A DNA stretch of 64,000 bases from Candidatus Pelearchaeum maunauluense (GTDB lineage Archaea; Thermoproteota; Nitrososphaeria_A; Caldarchaeales; Caldarchaeaceae): NCBI GenBank assembly GCA_030059675.1, contig JANVYQ010000002.1, forward strand, positions 144,260-208,259. Direction: 5' to 3'. The position numbers and the translations under genes were made by a program. Below are positions 27,106-35,614 of the stretch, piece after piece. Below the pieces are notes generated by a model. The model was not told where the DNA came from and did no database searches. It was given only the letters and a program-made list of their open reading frames with translations. Every line of letters begins with the position of its first letter. Position 1 is the stretch's first letter.

Positions 27106-27658
27106 GCTTTAGTAAATCCGAGTATATAGGCCCACTGGGCGTTAAGACGCTCTTCTTCAAGCATATGTATTCTATTTTCTGCGTTCCATAGTCTTCGGAC
27201 TGGTGTTCTGAAATTAGCTGTATAAGCCTTTGCTTTTCTCTGACGCTCTTTACACGGGCTATTGTGAGGTGTGGTGTAAAACGTTCTTTTTGAAAGCCGA
27301 GATTTGCCAACCTTGTCTGGAGCTCCTCCCCCACCCGCGTGAGAGACCCGCTTTGGTCTTCAACCCCTATCCATACAACATTAACCCTTCCACCGCCTGG
27401 AAAATAGCCTAATCCACGTAGCCTAATCTCAAAGGTATTGAAACTAATGCTCCGCATAGCTTCTTTAACCTGCTCAATCTTTGACTGGGCGATTTCACCT
27501 AGAAATTTTAACGTGAGATGAAGATTCTCAGGTTCAACCATCTTCATAACGGCTGTTCTAGATGATTCTAACATTCCTTGGGTAAGGCGGATTTTCTCCA
27601 CTATTGATGGTTCATTTACATCCACTGCAACAAACGCTCTTATTAGATTCTTTGACAA
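27086..27658 (-). CDS. thpR: RNA 2',3'-cyclic phosphodiesterase (ThpR/LigT)
   Basis: 2H phosphoesterase. The two HxTx motifs are HLTLKFLGEI near residue 47 and HLTIARVKS near residue 130. The N-terminus IRAFVAVDV is typical. 190 aa. Gap to tmk is 4 bp. Members hydrolyse 2',3'-cyclic ends or ligate tRNA halves in vitro; the operon with cca supports an RNA role. Confidence 0.93.
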   Translation of the reverse strand: MSKNLIRAFVAVDVNEPSIVEKIRLTQGMLESSRTAVMKMVEPENLHLTLKFLGEIAQSKIEQVKEAMRSISFNTFEIRLRGLGYFPGGGRVNVVWIGVEDQSGSLTRVGEELQTRLANLGFQKERFTPHLTIARVKSVREKQRLIQLISEHQSEDYGTQKIEYICLKKSVLTPSGPIYSDLLKHGGNVL

Positions 27659-27662
27659 GCCT

Positions 27663-28346
27663 CTAACCCACCCTTATTCTAAGAGCTTTTTCCCTGCGCC
27701 TTATTAGGTCATTAGCTATTTTATCAGCGTTACCTTTGAGTGCTCCATCGCGGTTTTCAACCCATATAACCTTCTCAGGGTTCATGTTTTTAAATTCTTC
27801 ATAGAGTTTCAGAGCCTTGTTCTGGAGTTGTGTATCCAGCTCATATGTAATGTCTGGCCGTTCTTGTTTTGCGCTGAGTCTTCTCAGTCGTGTCTCCTCA
27901 TCTACTACTACGACAATATATGCGTCGGGTTTTATGAATATTTTACTGCCTAGCTTCTCCACTAGGTTTAGAAAGTTTTTCAACTCAATGCTGCTTAATG
28001 GTGTGTTTGTTCTTTTTTCAATTAGGGCAAGCCCGTAGATGATGGAGCATAGGTAATACCTGTCTATAAAGTAGAATGACGGCTTGTCATGTTCTATGGC
28101 GTTGGACATGGTTGTGCTGTCGTCTGATGTGTTGGCGAGAAATAGGAACATCCTGGTTAAGGGGTCTATCATGGCCGAGTTTCCTACTATTTTTGCTATC
28201 CTGCCAGTGGCCGTGTCGCTGGGTGTCTTATAACGTCCTACACGATATCCTCTCTTCTCTAGAATCTTAGAAACCTCCTCAAGTAGGGTTGTCTTCCCAG
28301 CCCCATCTATCCCCTCCCAAACGACCACAAACGTGTAGCTAAGCAT
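27663..28346 (-). CDS. tmk: Thymidylate kinase-like
   Basis: Phosphorylates dTMP to dTDP. Walker A VWEGIDGAGKTTLLEEV at the N-terminus, DR-motif FYFIDRYYLCS, and LRRLSAKQERPDITYE resembling the lid. 227 aa. First gene of the tmk-thpR-cca-kinase operon and divergent from the CBS gene. Confidence 0.88.
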   Translation of the reverse strand: MLSYTFVVVWEGIDGAGKTTLLEEVSKILEKRGYRVGRYKTPSDTATGRIAKIVGNSAMIDPLTRMFLFLANTSDDSTTMSNAIEHDKPSFYFIDRYYLCSIIYGLALIEKRTNTPLSSIELKNFLNLVEKLGSKIFIKPDAYIVVVVDEETRLRRLSAKQERPDITYELDTQLQNKALKLYEEFKNMNPEKVIWVENRDGALKGNADKIANDLIRRREKALRIRVG

Positions 28347-28451
28347 TCCCAGCGCAATAGCTGCGTGTCTCTATTAAGCATATACCCAGCATACCCAGCC
28401 AAACAAAAATTAATAGCGCACTAGATACAAGAATACTATGGTGATAGGTTA

Positions 28452-28871
28452 TTGCCCATAACGGTTAGGGTAAGAGATGTGATGGACCAAAACGTAATAT
28501 CCGTAGAGGCGGATAAGAGCGTTAGCGATGCTATTAAAAAAATGCTCCAATCAGGTGTATGGTCGTTGGTGGTTGAGAAAGATGGCCTCCCTATAGGTGT
28601 TGTAACGGAGAGAGATACTCTAAGGCGCTGTATAAGCAAGGGGCTAAATCCAGATAAAGTTAAGGTGGAGGAGATAATGAGCTCGCCTCTAATAACTATA
28701 GGGCCAGACGCCACTCTAGGCGAGGCTATGATGAGGATGGTTGAGAAGAAGATTAGGCGCTTATACGTCGTTGAACACGGTAAGATAATAGGAAGAATAA
28801 CCCAGACAGGGCTCTTCGAGAATATGCTAAATATAATGATGGCACTTTCAACAGTGCCCTACCAGCTCTAG
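28452..28871 (+). CDS. Tandem CBS-domain protein
   Basis: 139 aa, two CBS motifs: VRDVMDQNVISVEADKSVSDAIKKM with GVVTERDTLRR, then VEEIMSSPLITIGPDATLGEAMMRM with IIGRITQTGLF. Binds adenine nucleotides in known members. TTG start preceded by gataggtt. A stand-alone regulator; partner unknown. It is the last intact core gene before the degraded patch. Confidence 0.88.
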   Translation: MPITVRVRDVMDQNVISVEADKSVSDAIKKMLQSGVWSLVVEKDGLPIGVVTERDTLRRCISKGLNPDKVKVEEIMSSPLITIGPDATLGEAMMRMVEKKIRRLYVVEHGKIIGRITQTGLFENMLNIMMALSTVPYQL

Positions 28872-28975
28872 TGAGATGAGCGAACCGCGAAATAGATAAA
28901 TGGATAAATTTAGCCTGTTAAGCTAGACAGTTCGGTATGGGAATAGCATTAGAGGTACCTTAGTTTAAGTTAAAC

Positions 28976-29247
28976 GAACTCTTGACGGAATTAGAACGAC
29001 TGGGTTGGAGCAGGTCTCCAAGTGGTGACGAAACGTATAGAGAGAAAGTGGTTGATAAGTGGATTTGGAGCGGTTTATACGAGCGTTCAGAAGGCTATAT
29101 TATATATTCAAAAGTTATGTTGAAGGATATCAAGATGAGGAATATGCGTCACATCACAGAAAGGGTGTTCGGTTGTTAGAGAATGAAGTCTTAAAAGTAG
29201 CTAACAAATTGGAGTTACGGATGATATCTAGCAGACTTTTAGATTAA
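28976..29247 (+). pseudogene. Possible frameshifted small gene, unknown
   Basis: Two overlapping short frames (28982-29179 and 29059-29247) each look protein-like in complementary parts: LERLGWSRSPSGDETYREKV in the first, then RRLYYIFKSYVEGYQDEEYA and NEVLKVANKLELRM in the second. One frameshift near 29060 would join them into about 90 aa. No family recognised. The rest of the 28.87-29.29 kb stretch shows nothing. Confidence 0.3.
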
Positions 29248-29288
29248 ATACCTTGTTAACACTATAATCGTAAATAAATCATCTCTCG

Positions 29289-29705
29289 TTAGCTTTTAGT
29301 ACCTGCTACCTTCACTCCCCATATGCTCTCATACAGTTTGACTATGGAGATATAATCTAGTTCGCTCAACCCCATGGCCTTGCACTCCGTGAAAAGGTCC
29401 CTTACAGTACTAGCTATAGGCGTAGGGAACCCTAGCTCCTCAGCTATCTCCATAGCTAGCTGTATGTCCTTGAGCGTCAGGTCCACTGTGAAGTGTCGTT
29501 TGAAATCGGCTTTCAGGACTTTCTCGCTCTTGTTCTCGATCACATAGTTGTTAAAGACTGTCGTCTTCCATATGTCTATAGCTTTACCTGGGTCAACGTC
29601 TGCCTTAGCCATGAATGAGAGGATCTCTGCGAAGCTAGCTGCCATCATCCAAAGGTAAAGGTTCAACAAGATCTTGACTACTGAGTAAGAAGTTGTTGGC
29701 TTTGT
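29289..29705 (-). pseudogene. C-terminal fragment of a beta-hydroxyacid dehydrogenase (HIBADH family)
   Basis: About 135 residues match the C-terminal helical domain of 3-hydroxyisobutyrate/6-phosphogluconate-type dehydrogenases: VVKILLNLYLWMMAASFAEIL, KADFKRHFTVDLTLKDIQLA and the EELGFPTPIASTVRDLF end. The Rossmann domain is missing. The ORF runs on to 29801, but that part is antisense to another fragment. The break lies close to 29700. Confidence 0.75.
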
Positions 29706-29949
29706 AAGACGATGGAGTAGGGTGGCTACACAAGAGGTAGCGTCCCTGCTCGATATAACGAAGGATGAAGCGTATGAGATGCTGAAGTCGATAAGTAGCA
29801 AAGGTCTAGTTTATAGTATGAAAGCAGGAAACGATTACTTCTGGCTAGCAAAGATGAAAACATCCTGCGATCCTGAGAACGGGAGTATGCAACGCTCAGT
29901 TGTAGAAGGACCCCCTCCAGAGGCAAAGAACGAAGATCACCTAACGTAG
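29706..29949 (+). pseudogene. Winged-helix DNA-binding fragment
   Basis: In frame from the 29.7 kb break: VATQEVASLLDITKDEAYEM followed by LKSISSKGLVYSMKAGNDYF, the shape of a winged-helix transcription regulator. No start precedes it; the track's start at 29722 is internal to the first helix. It ends at a stop before the next gene, with a low-complexity tail (EGPPPEAKNEDHL). Parent gene unknown. Confidence 0.45.
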
Positions 29950-30328
29950 ATGATGCCGAAACCTAGAGGTGATAACATGTCAGTTCCATGGCCTCTAAAC
30001 TACACAAAACAAAGGACGATGAAAATAACTACGAAAGGCAGGAAGACAAGAAAGCACCATACTGTAACAGTATGGTTCGGAGTTGACGACGAAGGAAGGC
30101 TGTTCGTGTCTTCTTTGAGGAATAGAGACTGGTTAAGAACATATAGCTAACCCCGAGGTTGAGGTCACAATAAAAGGGATAACACGTAGGATTAGGGCCG
30201 TAGTGGCTGAATCCGAGGAGGATAAGCAGCTTATACGAAATATTTGGAGGAAGAAATATGGAATAATGGCTAGGATTATGCGGTTGCCTAGGGAAGATGG
30301 AATTAGCTTCGAGCTTAAGGAGGCGTAG
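29950..30328 (+). pseudogene. Deazaflavin (F420)-dependent nitroreductase-family gene with a +1 frameshift
   Basis: The first frame (29950-30150) gives ITTKGRKTRKHHTVTVWFGV and RLFVSSLRNRDWLRTYS then a stop. The next frame from 30146 continues ANPEVEVTIKGITRRIRAVV and WRKKYGIMARIMRL to a TAG at 30328. Together they form one small F420-binding split-barrel protein of the Ddn/DUF385 type. The shift lies at about 30141-30147, in acatatagct. Confidence 0.75.
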
Positions 30329-30331
30329 CCC

Positions 30332-30907
30332 TTGCTCAGCTTCTGGGACATGGCATACCTAACAGGCCTAGCTCCGTGGGATAGCGGTGAACCGCTAAGA
30401 GAGCTAGTTGAAATGGTTAAAAGAGGAATGATAAAGCCATCTAAGGTACTAGATATAGGGTGCGGTACTGGGTCTAATGTGGTTTTTCTCGCCTCAAAGG
30501 GATTTGAGACACATGGGCTAGATATATCTAGGGTAGCCCTAGCGAAGGCCAGCAAGAGAGCAGCTGCTAAAGGCGTTAAATGCTTTCTCCACCATCTCGA
30601 TTTCAGGGACGCAGATAAAGTCAGCAAATTAGGCGATTTCGACCTAGCTATAGACGTTGGATGCTACCATAGTCTACCGAATGGAGCGGACAGGCTACGC
30701 TACATCAACTCGCTAAACAAGGTGCTGAGGAAAGGTGGAGAATACTTCCTATGGTGTTTCGTGAGGGGTAAATCCTTTAGCTGGGGACCGCCAGGAGTAT
30801 ATGAGAATGAAATAGAACAGAACTATAGAGAACGCTATGATATACTTGAGAGTCACAGGATTAACACACCATTCAGAGATATGCTCTTTACCACATGCGT
30901 AAGGTGA
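30332..30907 (+). CDS. Class I SAM-dependent methyltransferase
   Basis: 191 aa, apparently intact. Motif I is VLDIGCGTGSNVVFLASKG; motif II acidic residue GLDIS; GDFDLAIDVGCYHSL and LRKGGEYFLWCFVRG follow. TTG start 4 bp after the preceding pseudogene stop, with taaggagg about 8 nt upstream. The family includes thiopurine/tellurite-type small-molecule methyltransferases. It is the only undamaged gene in this patch. Confidence 0.82.
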   Translation: MLSFWDMAYLTGLAPWDSGEPLRELVEMVKRGMIKPSKVLDIGCGTGSNVVFLASKGFETHGLDISRVALAKASKRAAAKGVKCFLHHLDFRDADKVSKLGDFDLAIDVGCYHSLPNGADRLRYINSLNKVLRKGGEYFLWCFVRGKSFSWGPPGVYENEIEQNYRERYDILESHRINTPFRDMLFTTCVR

Positions 30908-30917
30908 GTTAGAATAG

Positions 30918-31604
30918 ATGAAGGTTACCGTCGAGTTCTTCCACGACGTGTTATGTGCTTAGTGTTATTGCCTATTTCCCCGCATGAGGAGAATAGTTGC
31001 TAAATTTCCTCAAGTTGAGGTAGTTCACAGGTGTTTTGCCCTGGCACCTGAGCCCGATAGCGTAGCGAGGATATTCGGTAGCAAGGAAAGGGGCAAGAAA
31101 GAGATAATGCGACATTGGAGGGCTGCAAATATGAACGACGATGAGCATAGGATAAATGCGGACCTTATGGAGAGCAGAGAGTTTGACTATCCGTACTCTA
31201 TGCCGGGTCTGAAGGCGTGTAAAGCAGCCGAAATCCACAGGGGGCAGTTAGGACACTGGGATATGTTCGACAGGGTACAGAAGGCCCATCTCACTGAGTG
31301 CAGTAACATATCGGAAACTAGAGTTCTAGTAAACTGCGCAATTGATATAGGCCTAGACGTTAATAGGTTCGTTAACGACCTCAACAGCGAGAGAGTTAGT
31401 TACATGGTTTGGAGGGATATAGAGGAGGCTAGGAAGCTAAATATATACGCCGTCCCAACCCCAGTTATAAACAGGAGATATATCGTACAAGGAGCAATTA
31501 ACACGAGTATCTTAGAACTTATCTTTGAACAGCTCGTGGAGACGGGTGAGGTGCTAACACCGTTCTCCGGCGTTGTAGCTATTTTAAAAGGTGGTAAGGC
31601 GTGA
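30918..31604 (+). pseudogene. DsbA/FrnE-family oxidoreductase gene interrupted by TAG in its active site
   Basis: From ATG 30918 the frame reads VTVEFFHDVLCA-stop-CYCLFPRMRR. The stop (30960-30962) stands where the family has Trp in a CxWC-type motif. The same frame continues to 31604 with the DsbA-like helical insert and LNIYAVPTPVINRRYIVQGA, carrying the cis-proline. TGG to TAG is one transition. The track's start at 30984 is only the first Met after the stop. Probably a pseudogene. Confidence 0.8.
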
Positions 31605-31835
31605 CGCATTATCTAGCTAAAGCAAAGCCCATTAACGGTAAATTCGACGAATTTTATTTGGATTTTTGTTTGATTGTTGTCAAGATGGGGAGACGAAAGA
31701 CCTTTTAACCAGAAGAAGCATACTTCATTAGCAGCTAAGCCAAAGCCCTTCTAACGAGATAGTTGGGGAGGGCTTGATGGGAATAATATAGAATTATCCC
31801 AAAAAGGATTTGTCATAGAACTAGTTGCTATGTTA

Positions 31836-32370
31836 TCATACTCCAATCCTCAGCATTACTACTAACAAGATAACTATTACGCCGAGGATTATGTTTATCT
31901 CCGACATTACTTTTATGTTCTTTTGAGCTTTCTGAGCGTATTCAGGAGAAGCACCTTTAGCAAGCTTTAGACTCATCTTGGTTATAGCTAATCCGATTAC
32001 AACCATAATTAGAAATATTGACATTTTAGCAAGTAATATTAAGCCATATGTGATTGTTAATAGGACACTGAGCGTCAGGGCACCCAATAATTAGCTTTAA
32101 TTAAGCCCGTTATCGCTACAAGTATAATCGCTCCCCAGACTAGGGGCATGAAACGCTTCACAAGGGCCTGATTAATTAGTCTAGCTTGTTCTAGCGAACG
32201 ATTACTAACTGGGTTAACCGGCTTAAGAGCCGGCTGTAAGATCACATCAAAGAATATTGCACCATCCATCCAAAAATAACCGCTATCAGATGCAACCAGC
32301 CGAGTATTAGATTGATAAAATCGACCAAGCCTATCTCCTTAAGTGGTAAGTTTAGCAATGGTGGCTTCAT
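31836..32370 (-). pseudogene. CopD-like integral membrane protein, spread over three frames
   Basis: Three consecutive minus-strand frames each encode part of one membrane protein. The first is DFINLILGWLHLIAVIFGW, the second GAIFFDVILQPALKPVNP through FMPLVWGAIILVAITGLI, the third GALTLSVLLTITYGLILLAK to the C-terminus. One frameshift is in a TTTTT run near 32270, the other near 32085. The HLIAV...FFD..L.PAL pattern resembles CopD/DUF2269-type proteins. Start probably near 32370. Confidence 0.65.
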
Positions 32371-32384
32371 CAACGAAGCATATG

Positions 32385-32595
32385 AACTCTGCGGAAAGTT
32401 ATAAGCGCGTAATGGATTACTACGCATACGTAGCTAGAAACGACTTGGCGGTAGTTACCGCACAAACCGATGTAAAAGGCGATAGGTCGAAAAGACCTCA
32501 TGAGCAGGTAGACCCTGCTCTTTACTTAAAGGTAGATGAGGTCACCGATGAGGACATAGTGGTTTCAGGGGCCAGGGCTCACACGACCCAAAGCA
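32385..32595 (+). pseudogene. Internal fragment of a 4-hydroxyphenylacetate 3-monooxygenase (HpaB)-family gene
   Basis: About 68 residues: SYKRVMDYYAYVARNDLAVV, HEQVDPALYLKVDEVTDEDI and VVSGARAHTTQSIA fit the HpaB/4-hydroxybutyryl-CoA dehydratase flavoprotein family. Full proteins are near 480 aa; both ends are missing. Beyond about 32590 the plus-strand ORF is antisense to the reductase fragment. Confidence 0.65.
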
Positions 32596-32596
32596 T

Positions 32597-33191
32597 TGCA
32601 GTGGATCTCAGGCGCGTTGCACTGATAAACGCAGCTAGAAACTGTTATCTTATGCTTCCTCGGGAGATTCGAGTACTTCCTATTGCCGTATATGTAATTT
32701 GCTATTTCGTAAACTGTCGGTCTAGTATCGAACAACTCCTCCGGGTTTACTCCAGCTAACGGGTAGCCTGTTACATTTCTAACTACATCACCACACCCAC
32801 CAGCGGTAGTCAGCCCACCCTCCGACAGAAGAGAGAAGACCTCAGGTACGTCCTCCATCCTTATCCAATGGAGCTGTATGTTCTGCCTATTCGCTATCTC
32901 CGCGTAACCCCTACCGAAGTGCTCCGATATCTCACCTATAACCCGTGCCTGCTCTGGTTTCAGAATTCCGTTTGGTATCTTTATTCTCATCATGAAGTAC
33001 CCTAACCTCGGCTTGTCGTGATAAAGTCCCCACCATTGAAGCCTCACCATGTCTTCTTCCGCTACAGCCTCGTAACCTCTCTCCATCAGCTCTAGAACTT
33101 CGTCTAAGACGTCTAAAGGGGGAACTTCTCGGCCTTCATTCTCTCTAGGGTTTCGCCTTATTACTTCCTCGTAGCTAGGCTCGCTAGACAT
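32597..33191 (-). pseudogene. N-terminal half of a nitrite/sulfite reductase, truncated
   Basis: About 198 residues from the ATG at 33191 match the siroheme reductase N-terminus: RLQWWGLYHDKPRLGYFMMRIKI, the half-domain EHFGRGYAEIANRQNIQLHWI, GLTTAGGCGDVVRNVTGYP and KITVSSCVYQCNAPEI. The protein breaks off just inside the [4Fe-4S]/siroheme cysteine region, where it runs into the HpaB fragment. Families are usually more than 400 aa. Not functional as it stands. Confidence 0.8.
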
Positions 33192-33228
33192 GGCTTTTTA
33201 AATCACCTGTTACTGTCCCCCTATTATC

Positions 33229-33238
33229 TTTATATAAA
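33229..33238 (+). promoter_or_regulatory. TATA box of the COG1325 gene
   Basis: tttatataaa centred near 33234. An archaeal transcript would start about 25 nt downstream, at 33258-33262, which coincides with the ATT codon proposed as start of the RNA-binding protein gene. This suggests a leaderless mRNA. Confidence 0.6.
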
Positions 33239-33258
33239 TCTAATCCAATAGCACTCTT

Positions 33259-33642
33259 ATTGTTATCAGGGTAGAGGCTCCAGTCTATTTAACCGAGGAT
33301 GAAGAGAAGGTAGTTGAAGCAATAAAGAACATCTTTCCAAAATTCAATATTTCCTCCACCCAATATGAAGATTTGACAATACTCCATGGAGAAGGAAGCG
33401 GCCGCGAGCTTTTGGAGAAGCTACGTATGGTTATACGGTCGCGACGGATAAGAGCAGCTGCGCGTTCCTTCATGATGCAGAGAATAGACGATGGTATTCT
33501 TGTTTTTCTCTTAAATAAGCAAGCCGCCTCTGTGGGAAAAGTATCATTCTGCGAAAACGCGCAAGAAACCCCATTAGGCGCGATTAAGGTTACTATAAAG
33601 GGCGAAGGATTACGCGACTTGGTTGAGTGGCTTACAGAATAA
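33259..33642 (+). CDS. COG1325-type RNA-binding (exosome-associated) protein with a probable ATT start
   Basis: The track start (33373) truncates a clear family member. In frame upstream are IVIRVEAPVYLTEDEEKVVE and AIKNIFPKFNISSTQYEDL, the conserved N-terminal half; downstream LLNKQAASVGKVSF and PLGAIKVTIKG complete it. From the TAA at 33241 to the domain there is no ATG, GTG or TTG. ATT at 33259 gives 127 aa, the usual size, and sits where a leaderless transcript should begin. Either an AUU start, or the original start was lost when the neighbouring patch changed. Confidence 0.78.
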   Translation: MVIRVEAPVYLTEDEEKVVEAIKNIFPKFNISSTQYEDLTILHGEGSGRELLEKLRMVIRSRRIRAAARSFMMQRIDDGILVFLLNKQAASVGKVSFCENAQETPLGAIKVTIKGEGLRDLVEWLTE

Positions 33643-33644
33643 GA

Positions 33645-34568
33645 CTAATCTTCGGGATATGGGATGGAATAGCTCAGCAAATCCTCGGCTAGATAAGCAT
33701 TAGAGAAAATGGTCCTTGCTTCTCTCACTAGTATCTCCGCATCCTCCTCATATCGGGGGCTTATGTGATATAAGTAAAGCATTTTAACGCCTGCCCGTGC
33801 AGCGACTTCAGCTGCTTGCCGCGCAGTAGAATGCCCATCTTCAACCGCTTTTTTAACCATATCATCATTAAACGTAGAATCGTGAATAAGAACATCAGCT
33901 TCTTGAGCAGCATTAATGATAGACTCGCATGGCCGCGTATCGCCTGTATAGACTATTTTCCTACCACGCCTACGCGGACCTACGGCCTCTTCAGGAGTTA
34001 TAATCCGCCCACCATAATTGATCGACTGACCGCGCTGAAGCCTACCCCATAGAGGCCCCCGCGGGATGCCAAGCTTCTCCAAATACTCGACATTCATCTT
34101 GCCAGGCCTATCCCTCTCCTGAACTACATAACAATAACTCTCGATAACATGATCCGCTGGAACGCATCTAATGCTCAAACCTCTTCTCTCGATTGTGAGG
34201 AAGGGTGAGACTGTATGGACTCTGACTGGAAATGTTAAAGCACCTAGCCTATGCGATATTACAGTCTCTAGATATTCGGCCAATCCTCTGGGGCCGTAGA
34301 TATCCACGGGCGCCTCGCGGTCTAGCATACCCATGGTGTATAGAAGGCCGGGGAGACCTAGGACGTGGTCGCCGTGCATATGGGTTATGAAGATTGTGAA
34401 GTTTTGTTTAAAGCCTAATCTACTCTTTATGAATTGGCGTTGTGTCCCCTCTCCGCAGTCGAATAACATTACTCCACCCGCGTAGCGTATTGCGGTAGCT
34501 GGAAGGCCGCGTGAGGTTGTTGGCATACCTCCCCCTGTTCCGAGGAAGACTAAGCGCATTTCAGTCAT
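33645..34568 (-). CDS. rnz: Ribonuclease Z (tRNA 3'-endonuclease)
   Basis: Cuts the 3' trailer from pre-tRNA. N-terminal RLVFLGTGGGMPTTSRGLPA, zinc motif FITHMHGDHVLGLPGLL, further metal ligands in YTGDTRPCE and LIHDSTF, and the C-terminal LYHISPRYEEDAEIL. The arm region is present in RGQSINYGG. 307 aa, typical. Overlaps the Trm-G10 gene by 4 bp. Confidence 0.95.
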   Translation of the reverse strand: MTEMRLVFLGTGGGMPTTSRGLPATAIRYAGGVMLFDCGEGTQRQFIKSRLGFKQNFTIFITHMHGDHVLGLPGLLYTMGMLDREAPVDIYGPRGLAEYLETVISHRLGALTFPVRVHTVSPFLTIERRGLSIRCVPADHVIESYCYVVQERDRPGKMNVEYLEKLGIPRGPLWGRLQRGQSINYGGRIITPEEAVGPRRRGRKIVYTGDTRPCESIINAAQEADVLIHDSTFNDDMVKKAVEDGHSTARQAAEVAARAGVKMLYLYHISPRYEEDAEILVREARTIFSNAYLAEDLLSYSIPYPED

Positions 34569-35602
34569 CGCTGTAACACCACAATCTCACGTGTCAGGCT
34601 CTTATGGACATAAACGCTGTAAGATTCCAATAAATTAAATCCAGACCTATCAGCCATGTCAGCTATTCCACTACCCCGCGGGTAGGCCATGACTATCTTG
34701 CCATCTCTAGCGAGTAGATAATCAACTTCTGATAGAAAGCGATTTATTAAATTGGTAAAAGATTTGCCTGGAATTGTGGAGGAGCGGCCATAAGGCGGGT
34801 CTGTTACTACGGCGTCAAATTCTGCTCTAAGAGGGGCTTTTCTTGCATCAGCTTGGATGATATTCTCACGACTAGGTATGTATGTGGATAGGTTAGTTAA
34901 TGCGCCTCTGCATATCCATCCTTTGAGTTCAAGACCTATAGCTATATGGCCCATAAGCGCTGCCTCTATAAGTATAGAACCAGTCCCGGCAAAGGGGTCA
35001 AGTATCTTGTCATCTACACTGCCCACAGCCAGATTTACCATACATCTAGAGAGCTTGGGCTGCAAAGCAGATGGTATGGTGAATGGTCTTTTCCCAGCCC
35101 GCCTCTCATTAAACCCCTTTCCAACCAATACATTTTTCATCAGACCAATAACAAATGCATTAGGAGATACTATTACAGAGAAAATAAAATCGGGATTGGT
35201 AAGGTTTAGTTTTAATCCAACATTTTGAGCAAGTATGTTGGATGCGAGACGTTTTTCAATCTCCATGGAATCAACATCCACGCCTTCAATCCTAAATACG
35301 CGACATCTAAAACTTCGTCCATAAACTCCCGATGAAACCGAATCACCAATAACTACTTCATTAACGGCATTCTTAAACTCATTACTCCTGCCCCACGCTA
35401 TAGCTATCCCAGAAAGTTTGGTGTATGCGGTCCGCTGCATTAGTTTATCTATTTTGTCTGGCGGGAGATTGGATAGCGCTATACGCTGGTCTAAAAGCGA
35501 TGGCCTCTCTTTATGCGAGAGCATATTATGCAGGGCACATAACTCACCATAAGCGAGAGTTGGGTTTTCGCCTGATAATAAGAAAAATGATGAATAGCCC
35601 AT
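34565..35602 (-). CDS. tRNA (guanine-N2)-methyltransferase, Trm-G10/Trm11 family
   Basis: Methylates G10 of tRNA. N-terminal THUMP-type region (about 1-150), then the Rossmann methyltransferase: DPFAGTGSILIEAALMGHIAIG (SAM site) and catalytic VVTDPPYGRSS. 345 aa is normal for archaeal members. Translationally coupled to rnz (ATGA) and 12 bp after prs, so tRNA processing genes share a transcript. Confidence 0.92.
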   Translation of the reverse strand: MGYSSFFLLSGENPTLAYGELCALHNMLSHKERPSLLDQRIALSNLPPDKIDKLMQRTAYTKLSGIAIAWGRSNEFKNAVNEVVIGDSVSSGVYGRSFRCRVFRIEGVDVDSMEIEKRLASNILAQNVGLKLNLTNPDFIFSVIVSPNAFVIGLMKNVLVGKGFNERRAGKRPFTIPSALQPKLSRCMVNLAVGSVDDKILDPFAGTGSILIEAALMGHIAIGLELKGWICRGALTNLSTYIPSRENIIQADARKAPLRAEFDAVVTDPPYGRSSTIPGKSFTNLINRFLSEVDYLLARDGKIVMAYPRGSGIADMADRSGFNLLESYSVYVHKSLTREIVVLQR

Positions 35603-35614
35603 TTGGCATCTTCA

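Noticed and set aside
30960-30962. Pyrrolysine or other recoding at in-frame TAG codons
   Set aside because: Other broken genes here use TAA and TGA and several are frameshifted or truncated; expected residues are Trp and Gln, and no Pyl machinery is visible in the window.
31605-31835. Possible tRNA or terminator region
   Set aside because: Only short repeated words (aaagccc) were seen; no cloverleaf or TPsiC-like box.
32343-32759. 138-aa ORF as an intact gene
   Set aside because: Only the middle resembles HpaB; the 3' third is antisense to the nitrite/sulfite reductase fragment and the 5' end overlaps the CopD-like pseudogene.
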